A DNA stretch of 64,000 nt, taken from the NCBI GenBank assembly GCA_022410635.1, contig JAJVDF010000135.1:661093-725092 (forward strand), read 5' to 3'. Within the stretch, counting starts at the first letter, position 1. Each line of letters begins with the position of its first letter. Both the position numbers and the translations under genes were made by a program. A model generated the notes under the pieces. The model made no database searches. It was not told the DNA's origin and was given only the letters and a program-made list of their open reading frames with translations. This document shows positions 46,655 to 60,000 of this stretch, piece after piece. The stretch is from Tretioscincus oriximinensis. Taxonomy: Eukaryota; Chordata; Lepidosauria; Squamata; Gymnophthalmidae.

Positions 46655-46695
46655 AGCACCTCTTCCTCCTCCTCTTCCTCCTCTTCTCCTCCTCG
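46655..46695. repeat. TCC/CTT microsatellite
   Basis: About 40 bp of CCTCTTCCTCCTCCTCTTCC-type pyrimidine repeats. Confidence 0.88.
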
Positions 46696-46744
46696 TGGGC
46701 ATCTTTAAATACTCTGCCAAATCAGAAAAGTGAATAAATTGACT

Positions 46745-46995
46745 TCCCTACCTAAGCTCACGCCACCTACCTTCATTTTATTAGTCTCCAAAGTGCTTAC
46801 AAAGTCCTTGCTGGACTATGGAAACATGGAGAGAGAAGAGAATAACATCTGTACAGCACTGCCCCCTTTATTTTATTTTTGTTCATTGTGATTTTATTGT
46901 TAACCACCCTGAGAATTTCGGGTATGGGGTGGTATAAAAATGTAAATAAGTATAAATAAGTAAATGAGTAAATGAGTAAATAATAAATAAAGCAT
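46745..46995 (+). mobile_element. Repeat fragment and L2-type LINE tail
   Basis: 46,745-46,815 (ACGCCACCTACCTTCATTTT, AGTCTCCAAAGTGC) is the later part of the repeat at 8,697 and 10,402. 46,860-46,995 has TTAACCACCCTGAGAATTTC, GGGTATGGGGTGG and repeated TAAATAAG/TAAATGAG units, an L2-type LINE 3' end. Confidence 0.65.
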
Positions 46996-47094
46996 AATAA
47001 AGGTACCATATAGATCCTATGATTTGGGCTATATTCAGGTGCAGAGTAACTATTCCTCTATAAGGCACTGCTTATAGATCAAACTATCAGCTAT

Positions 47095-47430
47095 CAGAGG
47101 AGATTTGATAGCTGTCTACAAATATCTGAAGGGCTGTAGATCAGAGGGATCTACATTGTACTCATTAGCACATGGAAGGATTAGAAACAATGAAATGAAA
47201 CTGCAAGGGAGTAGATTTAGATTAGATATCAGAAAAAAACATTCTAACAGTAAGTGTGATAAACCAGTGGAAGAGTTTGCCACAGAAGGTGGTGAGTTCG
47301 CCTTCCCTGAAAGTCTTCAAACAGAGGCTGGACAGTCATCTGTCTGGGATGGTTTAATGAATCCTGCATCGAGCAGGGGGTTGGACCCGATGAACCTGGA
47401 GGTCCCTTCCAACTCTATGATTCTATGAAA
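47095..47430 (+). mobile_element. CR1-type LINE 3' end
   Basis: The translated start (LIAVYKYLKG) and the nucleotide end (GGAGGTCCCTTCCAACTCTA followed by TGATTCTATGA) are the marks of a CR1 3' end with its short ATTCTATG tail. The 107-codon frame at 47,105-47,428 lies in this non-coding end and is not a gene. The minus-strand copy at 7,628-7,935 is the same type. Confidence 0.85.
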
Positions 47431-47974
47431 CACCATTAATGACATTTTGAATAATGCATTATAAATAACTGTGCTGATCAAGTATACCGATTGGCTCATC
47501 CAATCCAACCATGATATCAGAAAAGAACCTATCAGTGTCTACAGAGCAATTCAAACTGACAATGTTTGCTGCTTAATCTACAGTAATGGAACTNCAGAAC
47601 ATCAGAGTTTTATGGAGAAACATCTCTGCATTTATACCTCACATGTGTGATATCACTAGTGGGTAACAGGTAAACCTGAAGCAAAACACATACCTGGGTG
47701 CAGCCTTTGCTTGTGCTGGCTCCACATATAAGCCTATGCAATGCATTTTAAGGCTATAACACACTGCAGGCAGTCTCACATCCACATGCAATCACCAGAA
47801 ATGTTGAATGCTGCTGACCGAGATCACAGCATGGAGATCACAGCTCTGCCTTGGTAGTAGCCGGGACATGCTCCTTGCAGTCACATGAATTCTGGCAGCC
47901 TGTCAAGGAACCATGACATGTGTATATATGTATATATATATATCGTCTGTATATTGTGTGTATATACAATTATA
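47431..47974. other. No gene; TA/TG microsatellite at right edge
   Basis: 47,920-47,970 is a TGTATATATG/TATATATATA repeat patch. Nothing else recognised. Confidence 0.45.
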
Positions 47975-48262
47975 TGTTAGTAATGGTTTTTATGACTTCA
48001 TGTTCAGACAGGAATCCCTTGGCTGCGACTGAGGATTTTGGAGAGAAAACTCATGTATGGTGATACAAAAAGGGAAGTTTACCCTTTTGTAGCATAGATT
48101 TTGGTGGGAAGACTGGTCTGCAGTGATTGGTTGGAGTACTGTATAAATAGAGCACCTCCAGAAGAGGACAATCACTGCAGAGCTGACTCAGAGACCCTTA
48201 AGAACTGAATAAACACTTTCAGGGCTTGAAATCACTTGTCTATCCGTCGCTCAGTAGCAAGG
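47975..48262 (+). mobile_element. Probable solo LTR
   Basis: The segment runs from TGTTAGTAATGG to CTCAGTAGCA, TG...CA ends as in LTRs. TATAAATA is at 48,142-48,149 and AATAAA at 48,208-48,213, 66 bp apart, as expected for a TATA box and poly(A) signal around a short R. AGGGGCTCACAC directly after could be a decayed primer-binding site, weakly. The ends are inferred, not proven by target duplication. A host promoter is the alternative. Confidence 0.5.
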
Positions 48263-48979
48263 GGCTCACACAGCCATTGCATGTGAGTTCCCTGGCTGGC
48301 AATTGGACCCTTTGTCTTGTGCATCTTCACGCACAATATCAGCTGGCAGGGAAAGCCCTCTATGCCACACATCACATGAACAATGGAGCACATCTCTGGA
48401 GGGCTGCGCTACAGAACCGGTCAATGTGCACTCTGAAAAAACATACAGTAATGGCGCTTTGCAGTGCAATTAGCACTGGCAGATTGTGATGCAGTCCAGT
48501 GAAGCTGCTTCCAGATCGCTCACATCCAGTTAGGGATTGGCTGTGGATCGACAATTCTCTAATACTCAGATTTCAAACTTACTGCTTCTTCTCCCTTAGC
48601 CATATGATAGATTTCCCTGGGCATTTGTTCAGTTTATTTTGCTGCCAGTGACACTAGTCTCTTGCTGGTGAAACTAGTTTTGTGAACTACAGAGCTTTTC
48701 AGCAGCAGGTGGTGCAGCACTAGACACATGAAAGAAAAAAGTGTTTATGCTTTATAAAATGACACAGGAGGGAAGGAACCTTCACTTAAACCTATATTGT
48801 GCAAAAGGATTAAAGATGTAGCACAATGCAAAGCAGAGCTGTAACATCATAGTTTATTTAGAAAAATGCAGATCTGGTCATTGCTTTTTTCAACATTTTA
48901 CTCACATGTACGTATTCTGGGTCTCTGAATGGGTAATAATTCAAGCAGTTGTGATGATGAGGATAAAAGCTTATCTGAA
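48263..48979. other. No gene or repeat recognised
   Basis: Short frames on both strands. No retroviral coding sequence follows the LTR-like block. Confidence 0.4.
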
Positions 48980-49335
48980 TAAGGTCTCGGGTTAGGACTC
49001 TTGGAGCTAAAATTCTAAAGAAAAGCCAAACCCATCTCCAATGAAAAGGTACCTGCCTTTTGAGGTTTATAATCATATGCATTCCTGCATAGTAAAATGT
49101 TGATTTAGTGAAGGAGAGAGTTAGAAACCTTATGTGAGAGAGAAGGTGGGATGTTTTATGGTATAAAAGGAAATGTTTAATGGAACACTGATTGGTAGAG
49201 TTTGCTTTTTCCTTGCATGTCAAGGGCTTTGACTGCCCCCTCCCTTTAATGTTGATAGTAATAAACATTTTTTCCTTATTATTCCTACAAGCAAGCATTC
49301 TGGTGTCTGTTTCTTGAGAAAACATCTGTGGTTCC
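48980..49335 (+). mobile_element. Possible second solo LTR
   Basis: TATAAAAG at 49,162-49,169 and AATAAA at 49,260-49,265, 98 bp apart, followed by a T-rich region and ATTCTGGTGTCTGTTTCTTG. The outline is that of U3-R-U5. The 182-codon minus-strand frame at 48,858-49,406 runs antisense to this block and is most likely incidental. Edges are estimates. Confidence 0.45.
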
Positions 49336-49814
49336 AGAGAGTGGGGTTTAGCACTGCAACAGCAGGAAAGGGTATTCACATTTCTAATTGCTTCACTATT
49401 TTCCAATCACTCCAAAATCATCCTTAAACTTACCTTAAATTCTAGTGTCGTACACACACTGAAAAATAGAATTGAAAAATAGGGTTCGAGATTTTTCTGG
49501 TTTCAGTTCCCTTCAAAACTTGTTTTTCAATCCTGTTCTTCAGAACAAAGGACAGCATGTATATGACTGTGGCCTTTTTGAGGTGGCTGTAAAACAATAC
49601 AATAGGGACAGGGAAGCAGTTTGCAGCCCTCTTTATTTTTTCCCCAGAGATGAATGTTTCCACCCAAAAATAATCTGCTTCCCTGGGCCCAATGGGGTTG
49701 GAAATTCTAGTTTAGGTAGAAGAGAAAAGAGATAGAACTTGATCTGAATTCAGTCTCCCTTCCTTTCGAACCAGACTAGAATCAGAGTAGAATCCAGAGT
49801 AGAATCAGGGCCAC
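49336..49814. other. No gene or repeat recognised
   Basis: A short direct repeat (AGAATCAGAGTAGAATC at 49,779-49,806) is visible. No gene. Confidence 0.4.
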
Positions 49815-49925
49815 TGTTGTTTTTAATAGATCAACTTTGTACTTTGTTTTTATGTTTGTTAACCACCTTGAGACCTTTGGGTGGGATACAAGGATAAATA
49901 AAAATAAGTAAATGAATAAATGAAG
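49815..49925 (+). mobile_element. L2-type LINE tail
   Basis: GTTAACCACCTTGAGACCTT and GGGTGGGATACAAGGATAAA followed by AATAAGTAAATGAATAAATG, the same type of end as at 34,950 and 46,900. Confidence 0.72.
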
Positions 49926-52900
49926 CTGAATATTGGGTTCACACATATTTATTTTGATCTGTTTGCTATTTATTCACCATTGTACTCGGTGCATTCTCTT
50001 TCTTCTCCACCTGCATCATAGGAATATCATCATTGTCATCCAAATGTCCTCCTAGCCACATCCCAGGTGAGCCTGTGGCACTGAGCAGCTCTTGAACCGC
50101 ATGTTTTCCATTCCCTGAAAGGTATCATCAAACAGGGGGGAAAATCTTCTTTAAGAAGGAACAGCTTGATCTGACGTAGAACTGACCCTCCTGGGCCATT
50201 TTCCATTCAGTCCTGGTCTGCATTTAGAAACATCCCTCTGTGGTATTTCTATATTTAAATTAGTAATTGTTGTAAGCAGTGATTGCAGTAAATGGTAGTA
50301 ATTTCAGAATGCAAGGACATTATAAATACCCAGCAGTTGCACTGAACAGCTCCGAAGATTAAATTATATACCCTTTTGTTCTAAAAACAGGCTGGAGGTC
50401 AATTAGCTTTTGTGTGAATCGCTGCACAGCTTCCACTCGTATCAGCAAGGATGCTCCCACTCAAAAACTTGGCAGCACTGACTTGCTTTGAACAGAACAG
50501 AAATGAATGCTTGTAGCAAATGTTATAATAATAAAAACTTGTTAATTTAAAGGGCCTGGCTCTTCATTTTTCTTTTATGAACTTTTTTGGTTTGTAAGCA
50601 GATTAATTCCAATGACACAAATGAGTTTAAAGTGGCCCATCTTGTTTCAGCCTTGATTTTTAACAGCAACTATTCACATTTATTTTTAGTGAAATCAAAT
50701 GTCCTATACTTGCAGTGACACTGTAAATAATACTAGTGTGAAGTCCACTTTAAATATACAAAACCAGCTTATGAACTATGTATTTTATGACACTCTGAGG
50801 GAGGGAAGGACATGACTCTGATTTCCTTCTGTCTCCTGCTACATTAGAACTCATAATGTAAGTAATGTAAGAGATTGACAACCTTTCTCCATTTGCTATT
50901 AGTGCAGAAGAAGAGATTTATAGGCTTTCCTTTTGCATGCTGATCTGCATTCCCTTTCTTTGCAGAAAATAGACCAAATTAAGACACACAAAAAATGCCA
51001 TCCTGATTCAGCCCACCAATAGGCCTCTTTGTCAAGATTTGCAGACATACAGAGATCCAGATACTTCCCTTACATATTTCAACCTGAAAGTCCAACTTAG
51101 AACAGACTGGGAACTCAAACTATTTATGCTGGTTCCTCTTACCTGAATGAAGAAAGGGGCAGTGCAGAGAAGCTCCATTGTATTCTGATGCCTTTCTTTC
51201 TAAGGCACATACAAAGCCTTCCCATTCAATCCCACCCCCAAAGAGGACATGCTATTCCTCAATTGTTGTCTACTGGACAGCTAATTTTCTGAGAGAGATT
51301 ATAAATAAAATATTTCACTGTTTTGACACATTAATACTTTTATGTTCCTCTGATCAAACACATAAGCAGCTTTGCAAAAAAAAACACTGTATCTTTCCTT
51401 CACAGAATGAAAGAAAAAATTATTTGATTGGACATGTATTTTCAACAACTAGTGTGTTGAAATAAAAATAATGTTCCATGTGAAAGGTTCAGGAGCAGAA
51501 AACAACTTTCCTATGGTACTCGAAAATTTTGGATTAGATCTCTGAAGTGACATTGCTTATTAAAGTTTTTACTGCTAACATACCACAAACCAAGTTGAAA
51601 ATAGTGGCAGCCATTTATTCAGATGTCTTTAAGTAGGAGGTGAACAATTCCATGAGGTATATCAATGTTACTAAATGGATGCCTGGATGCTATCTAAGGA
51701 TACTTCTAAAGGCCATTTGTAGGAAGTTGAGAGCAGGTGAGAGCTTTCCCTTTATCTTCTGCTTAAGAGTGCCCTGAAGGTAACAATCATTTTGCAAAAG
51801 AGGATGCTGGAGTAAATTCAGCATGGCTACTCCCAAGTACTTATAGCCATCATGAGTTTAGAAATCCATAGCACTGATTACATTACAGCTGCTCCCAAGT
51901 TTTACAGAAGTCCTTTTCTATCAATCTACTTTACCAAATACTTTATGCTAAATACTTCATAAAATGTACACAAGCTACCAGCACACATATCCAGTAAATA
52001 TTTTAATATTTATAGTCCCTGATAAGTATTACAAATATAAAGTCATTTGGGTTGAGTCTGCGGAAGATCAAAATTCTCTCAGAATGAAAGTAGTTTAATT
52101 CAAATGTATCATGACAGCACTGTAGTGACAGTAGCATTCTATGCAAGATCTGATCCACTTGTGATAACCAGTAAACCTTTTCATGAAAGCCTGGAAAAGT
52201 TGAATTTGTTTCATCAATACCAGCCAATCAGGATTTAGAATTGCAGAAACTCAAATTCTGCCTTTGAGATAACTCATATCACAGCAACGGGATATTTGTA
52301 GTGTGCCAGTTGGCCACAGATAAAAATATGCATCTGAAACTATATTAAAGATTTTTAAAACTCCATCGTCAAGTGGATTACTGATTGCAGTCAAGCATTA
52401 GCCAAACTCAAAGTACATTCGACTTTTCAAAAACTGCTGATGATCAGATTAAAAACTTTGGAGGAAAGACACTATATCTGCTATTATATCTGCCACTTAA
52501 ACTTTCTTCCCACCCAGGCTGCAAATGTTGAAATGCTGGGAAGAGATACTTGGGCGGAATTCTCCCAAGGAGAAAAATGCGGGTGAAAAACGGCACAGTG
52601 GAGTAAGAATTCCTTCTGCTGCTTTTTCCCATCTCCAGCCTTGTTTTAAAGTCTGCATACACTGGAGGTCCAGTCCTTGGGGATCTTCTGGAAAAGGCAG
52701 AAGAACCACCAAAGGCTGGAGTCTATGGCAGCAGGAGATCTAAAGAAATCTCCTGCCTTCCTCCTCACCTTTTTTCCTGTACAGATTGGAACCTCAGCAG
52801 CAATTAGCTTATTGGAACTGCTGAGAGTAGTCAAGGGAATTCGAGCTGCTAGGGGGGAAGATCCCAAGGACCAGGCCTCCAACTGTTCAGTACTTGCTCC

Positions 52901-53730
52901 CATCGGAACTCACAGAAAATCACCTCCAGATTGCGCTTATCATGAATTGTGACAGTTTCCCAAGCAAATTCTACTCAGAAAATGCATTGCTGTGCGGACT
53001 GAGCATGGCCAGTACATTTTCCATTTGGATTATATGGAATAAGCATGTGGCCAGCTCAGATACAAACAACTTTCTTTTCCTTTTGTTTTTTCCTTCTTGA
53101 GAACTCAACCTTGAAGACTTTTTGTGCAAGATTGACTTGATACATCTAGTATGACATTTCATTTCCCCTATTTTATGTTCATTGCAGTTCAGCTTCAAAA
53201 ATCCACTGCAGGAGAGTAGAATAAGTGGGAATGAATGGGTGAGTCTGAGGGGAAAGTAACAAACTTCCTGCGTCTCTGATGGAACCACTTGGTGATTTTC
53301 ATCCTTGTCAACAGCAAATTACTTGTCAAGCAACTCAGAAGGGAGCAGCTACTGTCAGTTAAGCATGAATAATAATTGGATCACAGATATCTTATCATGC
53401 ATTACAAAAGCTCTTTAACATCTTTGCGGCTCAAGTTTTGATGCCAATAGGTTTTGCCATTTGCTATGCTGGCAATGTGAAGGAAGAGAACCTTTCTGTT
53501 CTCTTCTGATCTGAATTCCATGGGCTTTTCATGTACAGTAAAATTATTTTGGTGGTTTGATAAAGACCTTTGAAAAGAGGTATCAGAGATAGATCCTTAA
53601 AATCAGTGTTAGTTATTTTCTTTTACATGCTTCCTTTATTTATATAATAAGCTGTAGGGTGAAAAAAAGCGGTATGAAATGGCTATAATTTTTTGAATGC
53701 CCAATGTTGGAAACAGTTGTTTTGTTAGAA
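49926..53730. other. No gene; possible regulatory-textured segment
   Basis: The longest stretch without a recognised repeat in this part of the window. 50,250-50,760 is discussed as a finding. Frames around 52,500-53,290 overlap on both strands and carry no motif I recognise. Confidence 0.4.
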
Positions 53731-53810
53731 GCGACTGAAACTCAGTGGTAGAACCACCTGTCTTGAAAGCAGACTGTTACTCTTGAATATTATCTAGGCC
53801 CAGTGCAGGA
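53731..53810 (+). mobile_element. tRNA-Ala-like SINE fragment
   Basis: AACTCAGTGGTAGAACCACC and TCTTGAAAGCAGACTG correspond to the A-box and anticodon-arm region of a tRNA-Ala-like SINE head. The B box is decayed, so it is not a working tRNA gene. Confidence 0.5.
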
Positions 53811-56800
53811 AGGCATGAGTCAATGCATTATACTTTAACCAGGGTTCTTTCCACATTGGGCCCTAATCCTGAAAAAAATCCATTATAAGGATCTGTTTCC
53901 AGTATGCAAATTATGACATGCCTTAGTAGAGCCTGTCATAGGATACAGACAGTAAAATCCTACAACAGCATATATGCCAAGTCTCCAAAGCAAATTTAAT
54001 CAGAAGAATAAGAGAACTGGAAAGGGACTTTAAAAAGTCGCATCTTCTTTTGATAGCCCAGACCAATAGGTAAATGTCATATAGTTTCTCCCTAAAATTG
54101 CCACATGTCTTGGCCAACAAAGGCAGGCACACTTCCCTGCAATTAATAAGAGAGTCAAACAGTGTCCAAGCAGTTTGTCTCCTTTATCAAATGTTGTTAG
54201 ATGGGCATTAGATATCAAATGCTAGTCTATGAAATATGGTTGGATGGCAATGGCAATAATTGCCAGTCTCAATTTAGCATCCAAGATTTGTACCTGTACA
54301 TGATGTTTTGACAGCCTACACTTTCCAACACGTATGTGAGCCTTACAAAATAAAAAGGCTATTATAGTGTAGACTGAAAAAGGAAAGGAGAATGCACGAA
54401 AATGTGCAAGTTGCTAGAGTTTAATTTTTAACATTAAAAGAAAGAATAGAATTATAACAAGGGGATTCACTTCCAGATTCCAACCATTTGTTTATATGAA
54501 TTGAACAGAACCTGAGGGTGGGTTGTGAGGAATTGTTCATATTGTTTGTATTCTTCCTAGTTGGCAGTCCCTCAGGCTTATAGCAAACAGAGCTGCTGCC
54601 ACGAAACCTGCTTATCAGTAAAGCTCAAACTTGTCTGTATCTCCCACTTTTCAAGAGAGTTTCAGGTCTTCTCTAACAAGTAGCTTTATTACCTATCCTG
54701 AACTGAAGAGGAAAAGGTTACCTCTTTACTTTCTTGTTTTGTTTCCCATTAATGAAAGGAGACATTTATTGACATAACGGATCTTTATGACAGTTCGTTA
54801 AGATTATTTTACATCCAGAACAAAGCAAGGCAAACCTTTTATCAGTTTTCCACCAATGAATAAGCAGATAAGCATCATGGCTATTCAATAGTTACCTAGT
54901 CCTACATCACCTTTCCTTGCTACTGGTGTTATATGTTAACCCCTCACTTAGCCTTTCACCTATCTCATCAGATGCCTTCTTGTTGTCTTTGTCCTTCTCA
55001 GGGCTGGTTATCTATGACTGGACATCTGATCAGTACCCGCTAGTACCATGCCGTGTCAGCATTTCATTCCCCCAGCCATGGAGCCCTCTAGCATTCCATA
55101 GCTAAGGATTCCTATAAGCCTTTGAGACCATAGGTTTGGCTACACACTTATGAATTAAAGATTCATGCATTAAATGTGATATCTACAGAAGCAGCTCTCA
55201 AAGCTTCTTTTCATTACACTACTGCATCTTTGGTTCTGTCTCCCTGAGGTTGTAGCATTAGCTCTGTGGCATTATTATTCCACAGGACAAATATGCTCTT
55301 GCTGCCAAACTTCCATGATAATTCCAATAAATGTCCAGGATATAGGGACTGTATCCAAAATATTACTCCAGCAGGAAAAACAAGTCTCAACTTGTGTATT
55401 CCCACTATAGCAATAGGAACTTATCTGTCTTGCTGCTACTGCCTAGAGATGAGGCAATTTTTGATGAGTGTGACCACATCCCACGTTTTTGGAATTCCAT
55501 AGGGATATCTACATAGAATTAATTTTGTTATGTTTTGAGATGAATATTTTTCTCTATCACACTAGGACCAGGGACATTCTTTGAACTGATATGTAAAAGA
55601 GTTGCATCAACAATTCCATCCTCAATGTTTCCATCAGAAAGTCATACACCACAGTCCTTTCTCTAATCTTAATATATTCCTAATTTTTATTTTACAATGG
55701 TTGGTGGATTTGCTATGGAAGCTTTGTAAAGGGAAAGTACTGAAAACACAATGAAAATTACCAGTAGCAATTTACTGGTAGAAATTATAGCTTTCCTGCA
55801 TCTGCAGATAAGCCTGTATACCTGCTTCCTAATCACTCCATGCAAACTAATTCCAGAGTAAGAGGATACATAGTCAATTTCCCATTCCAAAATTGGCACC
55901 TCTTCTTCTGTCATCACATTCTATGCTTTACAGCTTGATTTATCATGCTCCATGGCACACTGCAGTCCCAATTATGTACTTACTGGTTTTGTCTTTGACA
56001 TGACAAGCAGCTGCCTCTCTTGTGTCATTGAAGATAGCCAACAGTCACATCAAGAACAGATGTACAACAACAAGAGCAACTTCAAATTGCCTTGTCTTGT
56101 ATTTTACCCTCCCAACTTACATGCTTGATTTGAGCAGCTCCTTCTAATAGTAATACAATGTTCATTTCCTATATTGTTGAATACCACAGAGTCATGGTCA
56201 ACTTCACAGGCAGCTTTCTTGGCAGAAATACAGAAGTGATTTGCCATTATCTGCTTTCAGAGACTGAACATTTCACATATACTGTTCTTAAATATCTATT
56301 TCTATCTTATCTCTTTTTTTTTCATAATCAAGACCAAACCAAGATCCTTCTGACTGTGTAAATAACAAATCTGATCCCAAATCCTGATTGAAATAAAGAT
56401 CCGGCAGCAAGTGTGGTTCTGTTTTTCAGCACCATGCAGATCTCACTTTTCTACTTAACAGTAGCCATTTCACTCTGCCTAAGAAAGATTTAGCCCAACT
56501 AGTATTTCCAGATCATTTCTTTTTCAGGTTGTTATCAAGCAGGCTGATTGAAAGAATGATGAGCCTTTGTTAAAGGGTGACTCATTCATGTTCTGTGCAA
56601 AAGATAGAAAACACTCTCCTCACTCAGTGGATTGGAATCGTTTTGTCATGCCTCAAGACCATCTCCTTTCCTCCATGGATTTCTTTAAGATTAGAATAAT
56701 CTTTCTATTGTATTAGTTTTAGGGAATAGAAATGGACTCTGTACCTTTAAGAAAAAGAAAGGAACTCTGGGAAATTCCTGGGTTCCCAGTCAATGATGGA

Positions 56801-56931
56801 AAATCAAATAAGAAATGTGCACATGTATGAGTTTCCCCCATAATTTGGCATCCTATATAAGGGAGAAACTCCAGGTTCTGAGTTTCCCCCTCCCACTATA
56901 CCCCACCTACTTTTTTCTGGCGGTGACCACA
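53811..56931. other. No gene or repeat recognised
   Basis: AT-rich DNA with short frames only. No supported exon. Confidence 0.4.
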
Positions 56932-57017
56932 TTGGGTCATATGACTTCTGGCCCTGGCCCTTTTTGATCACATCATGTGACCAAAATGGGGGCAGGGCTG
57001 GAAGTCACATGACCCAA
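56932..57017. repeat. 25-bp inverted repeat
   Basis: Arms 56,932-56,956 (TTGGGTCATATGACTTCTGG...) and 56,993-57,017 are reverse complements with three mismatches, spaced by 36 bp. CTATATAAGGG lies about 80 bp upstream (near 56,852). It could be a small foldback element; no target duplication was found. Confidence 0.7.
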
Positions 57018-60000
57018 AATGGCTGCTGCTAAAAGTTATATGACAGAAAAAGGGGCGGGACCAGAAATCTCAGGATTTCCAGGGTGAAAAATATCTCATC
57101 ACTGCTCCCAGTTTTAGTCCACAAAGAAAAGAAACCCAACCCCTAGAGCAAAACAACAGCTAGTATTGGAGGAAAGACTTTATGGTGGGAATTTCCAATT
57201 CTTTGATTATTTTTTGAGTATTTGTGGACTGTAAAGCCTTTTTGAAAATAGAAGTCTTGTGAACATTTTTTTGTTCAGAGTGTGTTTTTGAGGGCCAGAA
57301 ATCATGGCTACACAAAAAGTTTATTAGCATTGCTTTGGATAAAACAGGTTTCCAGAGACCATTCTCTGAAGGGAAATGTGAGCATGTGCTAAGTATGTAT
57401 TCAGGTAGCTTTATGTTGTGAATTAGATTCCTTCTTTTTTGTTTTCCAGATCACCTGAAAGATACAAGATCATCTATTACAATAGTGCTCAAACTGTGGT
57501 CCTCCACATGTTCCCCCCAAACCCCCAATGTTCACTACTAGCAGATCTGGCACAGAATGCTAGAAATGGAATGTTGGAAGTTGTTCAAGACATCTGGATG
57601 GTCATTGCATTCATCAAGGTTCCATGTGTTCCATAAATGAAAGGTAGTTTTACTCATTCTTTTCTACAGTGGATTATAGCAGGAAACGCCACCCAAAGAT
57701 AAGAGATCTGAATACTTTTATGATTCTGTGTGATTGAGAAAGCACAATCTGAGAGGAAAAACAATCTGAGTTCCATCTGAATGCATCTTTAGCTTTTTAC
57801 AGCAAAAAACTGACAGACATGTGGCATCATTAAGGATAATGAACATGTTACACTTATGAAAGCTTAATTATAATTTTTGCAAAATGTCACAGTATTACTA
57901 AAAAGGGAACAGTTCTTTTCTACCTCCATCCCTTGCACTGCTGTGAATGAAGGGAGAGTCACATTGACATCTTCAGTTTCAGTGACAATTGGCATTCAGA
58001 GATCGGTCATTATTGTCTCCCCATCAACAGAACTTGGGAATGCCTGATAACTCTTCTAAAGGTCAGCAGGTTCTTAAAACCAAATTAGAAATGGTTTCCA
58101 TTTGCACTGGGCTGACTCATTTTCTAATTTTGGATTTTTTGGGGACTCCCCTATCAAAAGTGAACAAAATTTTTATTCAAATTATATTATGTCTCAGTCC
58201 ACTTCGGTGACTAAGACTTGTGGGGGATTCCAGTGTGATCCAGGGATTGGAGGTATTTAGGAGTGGGAACCAGCTATCTCTGAACAGGAAAAGCAACAAC
58301 TAAAAATACCTTCTGTCCAATCAGTCATTCCTGTAGGCATTGCTAAGGTGTATGGGGGAAAGGGTAGGCAACCAGCCACAACAGGCTCACAGCTGCCAAC
58401 TTCCCATAAGAGACAAATGAACACATTCCAAAAATAAAAGGGTTTTAAAACTTTGCAAGACTTGTGTGTGATTTACTAATCCCACATTTATGTAGACCAA
58501 ATGAAATAAATAATTAATACAGTTTACAATGAAGCTCTCCTCACACACCTAGCTAATCAATATGTCATTGAGCTCTAAATTTCCTCATGAATTAATGGGC
58601 TCCTCTTGAACTAAGGGATTTAAGCAGAGAGTAAGGATGCACCCAAATTGATGATATGCCATTCACATATGATATACTTCATCTTTTACTTTTTTGAAGC
58701 CAAAGCCCTTTGAAACTTAAAATGTCTCTAGTTTCAAAGAGAGAGGGCATTCTGTCACACTAGAAATGACCTGAGAAGGAGCTGTTGCCCTCATTTTCCC
58801 CGTACTAGAAGGATGCTTTTGAGCTCACTGGCTGGCTCATAACTCCTCTCTTTAACCCTGGGACTTTCATCAGACACCTTCCTCTCCCCATATGGATGCT
58901 GCCTGGATGACCAATGTCAAGAAACAATGCAGTAAGGGCCCTGGTCATATACAGCATTTACTTTTAAAACTTCTGCAACAAGCTTAATTGTTGGGTTTGC
59001 ATTCTGATCCAAAACTAGCAGAGTACATATGCAGCGTTAAGAGCTCTGAAGTATAGACTTATGCAGCAGACAGCGTCTTCTTGGCAGCAGAAAAAATAAT
59101 CCACACATTTGGTTTCATTCCATCTGGAAGGATTTAGCTTTTATTTACACAGTCCATAAGAATATAAAAAATAAGCAAAGAATATACTGGACACTTATCC
59201 ATATAATTAAGTGACCATCTCACTCATTAAGCATCTTCATTGTAGGAAAGACACTTTCACAACTAACACAATGTACAAGCACCTTAGCATTTCAAAGTAA
59301 CTCAATAACTTTGCATGCTCAATAATACAGATAAGGAGTAACAATAACAATTCAGCATTCCCATGCAAAATATGCTGCTTAGGAAACTCTGAAGGACAAA
59401 GCTAGTTACCTAGCAGTAAACATGCCCAGAAACTGAACACTATGGTTCTTTCCCCCCTAATTTTATCTAGAAAAAAGAGGCAAATAAATTTATTCTTCTG
59501 AACTGAAGAAGATTTAGAAGATTTAGGGTCCAGAATACTGAGTTGCGGCTCTTATTACTGACCTTGTTCCTCATAAGGTCTTTTTTGATACTATAACTGT
59601 ATTATTCTACTGATAGACTGTTTTGCTGGTTGATGCAATATAAGAAGAGGGATGTCTACAAAGAGATATAATCTTTACATCCCCCTTTCCTAAAATATCC
59701 TGGTTTGTCTGTGGTTTTATACCCCTCTTTATCGTTCCGTGTCAAAACCTAAAGCTCAGTATACTTGAACCTTTCTTCATAGCAAAGGTGCTCCAAACAC
59801 TTAAGCTGGCAGGAAGAATGTGACATTCTAATGGCATGCACATTTTAATGGAAATCAAGTTTAATTCTAGCTATGGTCCATTTTTAAAAAGAGACAAGGA
59901 ACAGCACGCAATTCCCAAGTCTCTTGGCTTTTGCTGTCACCTCAGAAACAAACCTTTTGGAAAGTGTTTTTAATTAACTTTTGCTATTTTAAAAAGTTCC

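Noticed and set aside
47105..47428. 107-codon plus-strand frame
   Set aside because: Lies in the non-coding 3' end of a CR1-type LINE.
48858..49406. 182-codon minus-strand open frame
   Set aside because: It has no recognisable motif and lies antisense to an LTR-like block. Kept only as a low-interest check.
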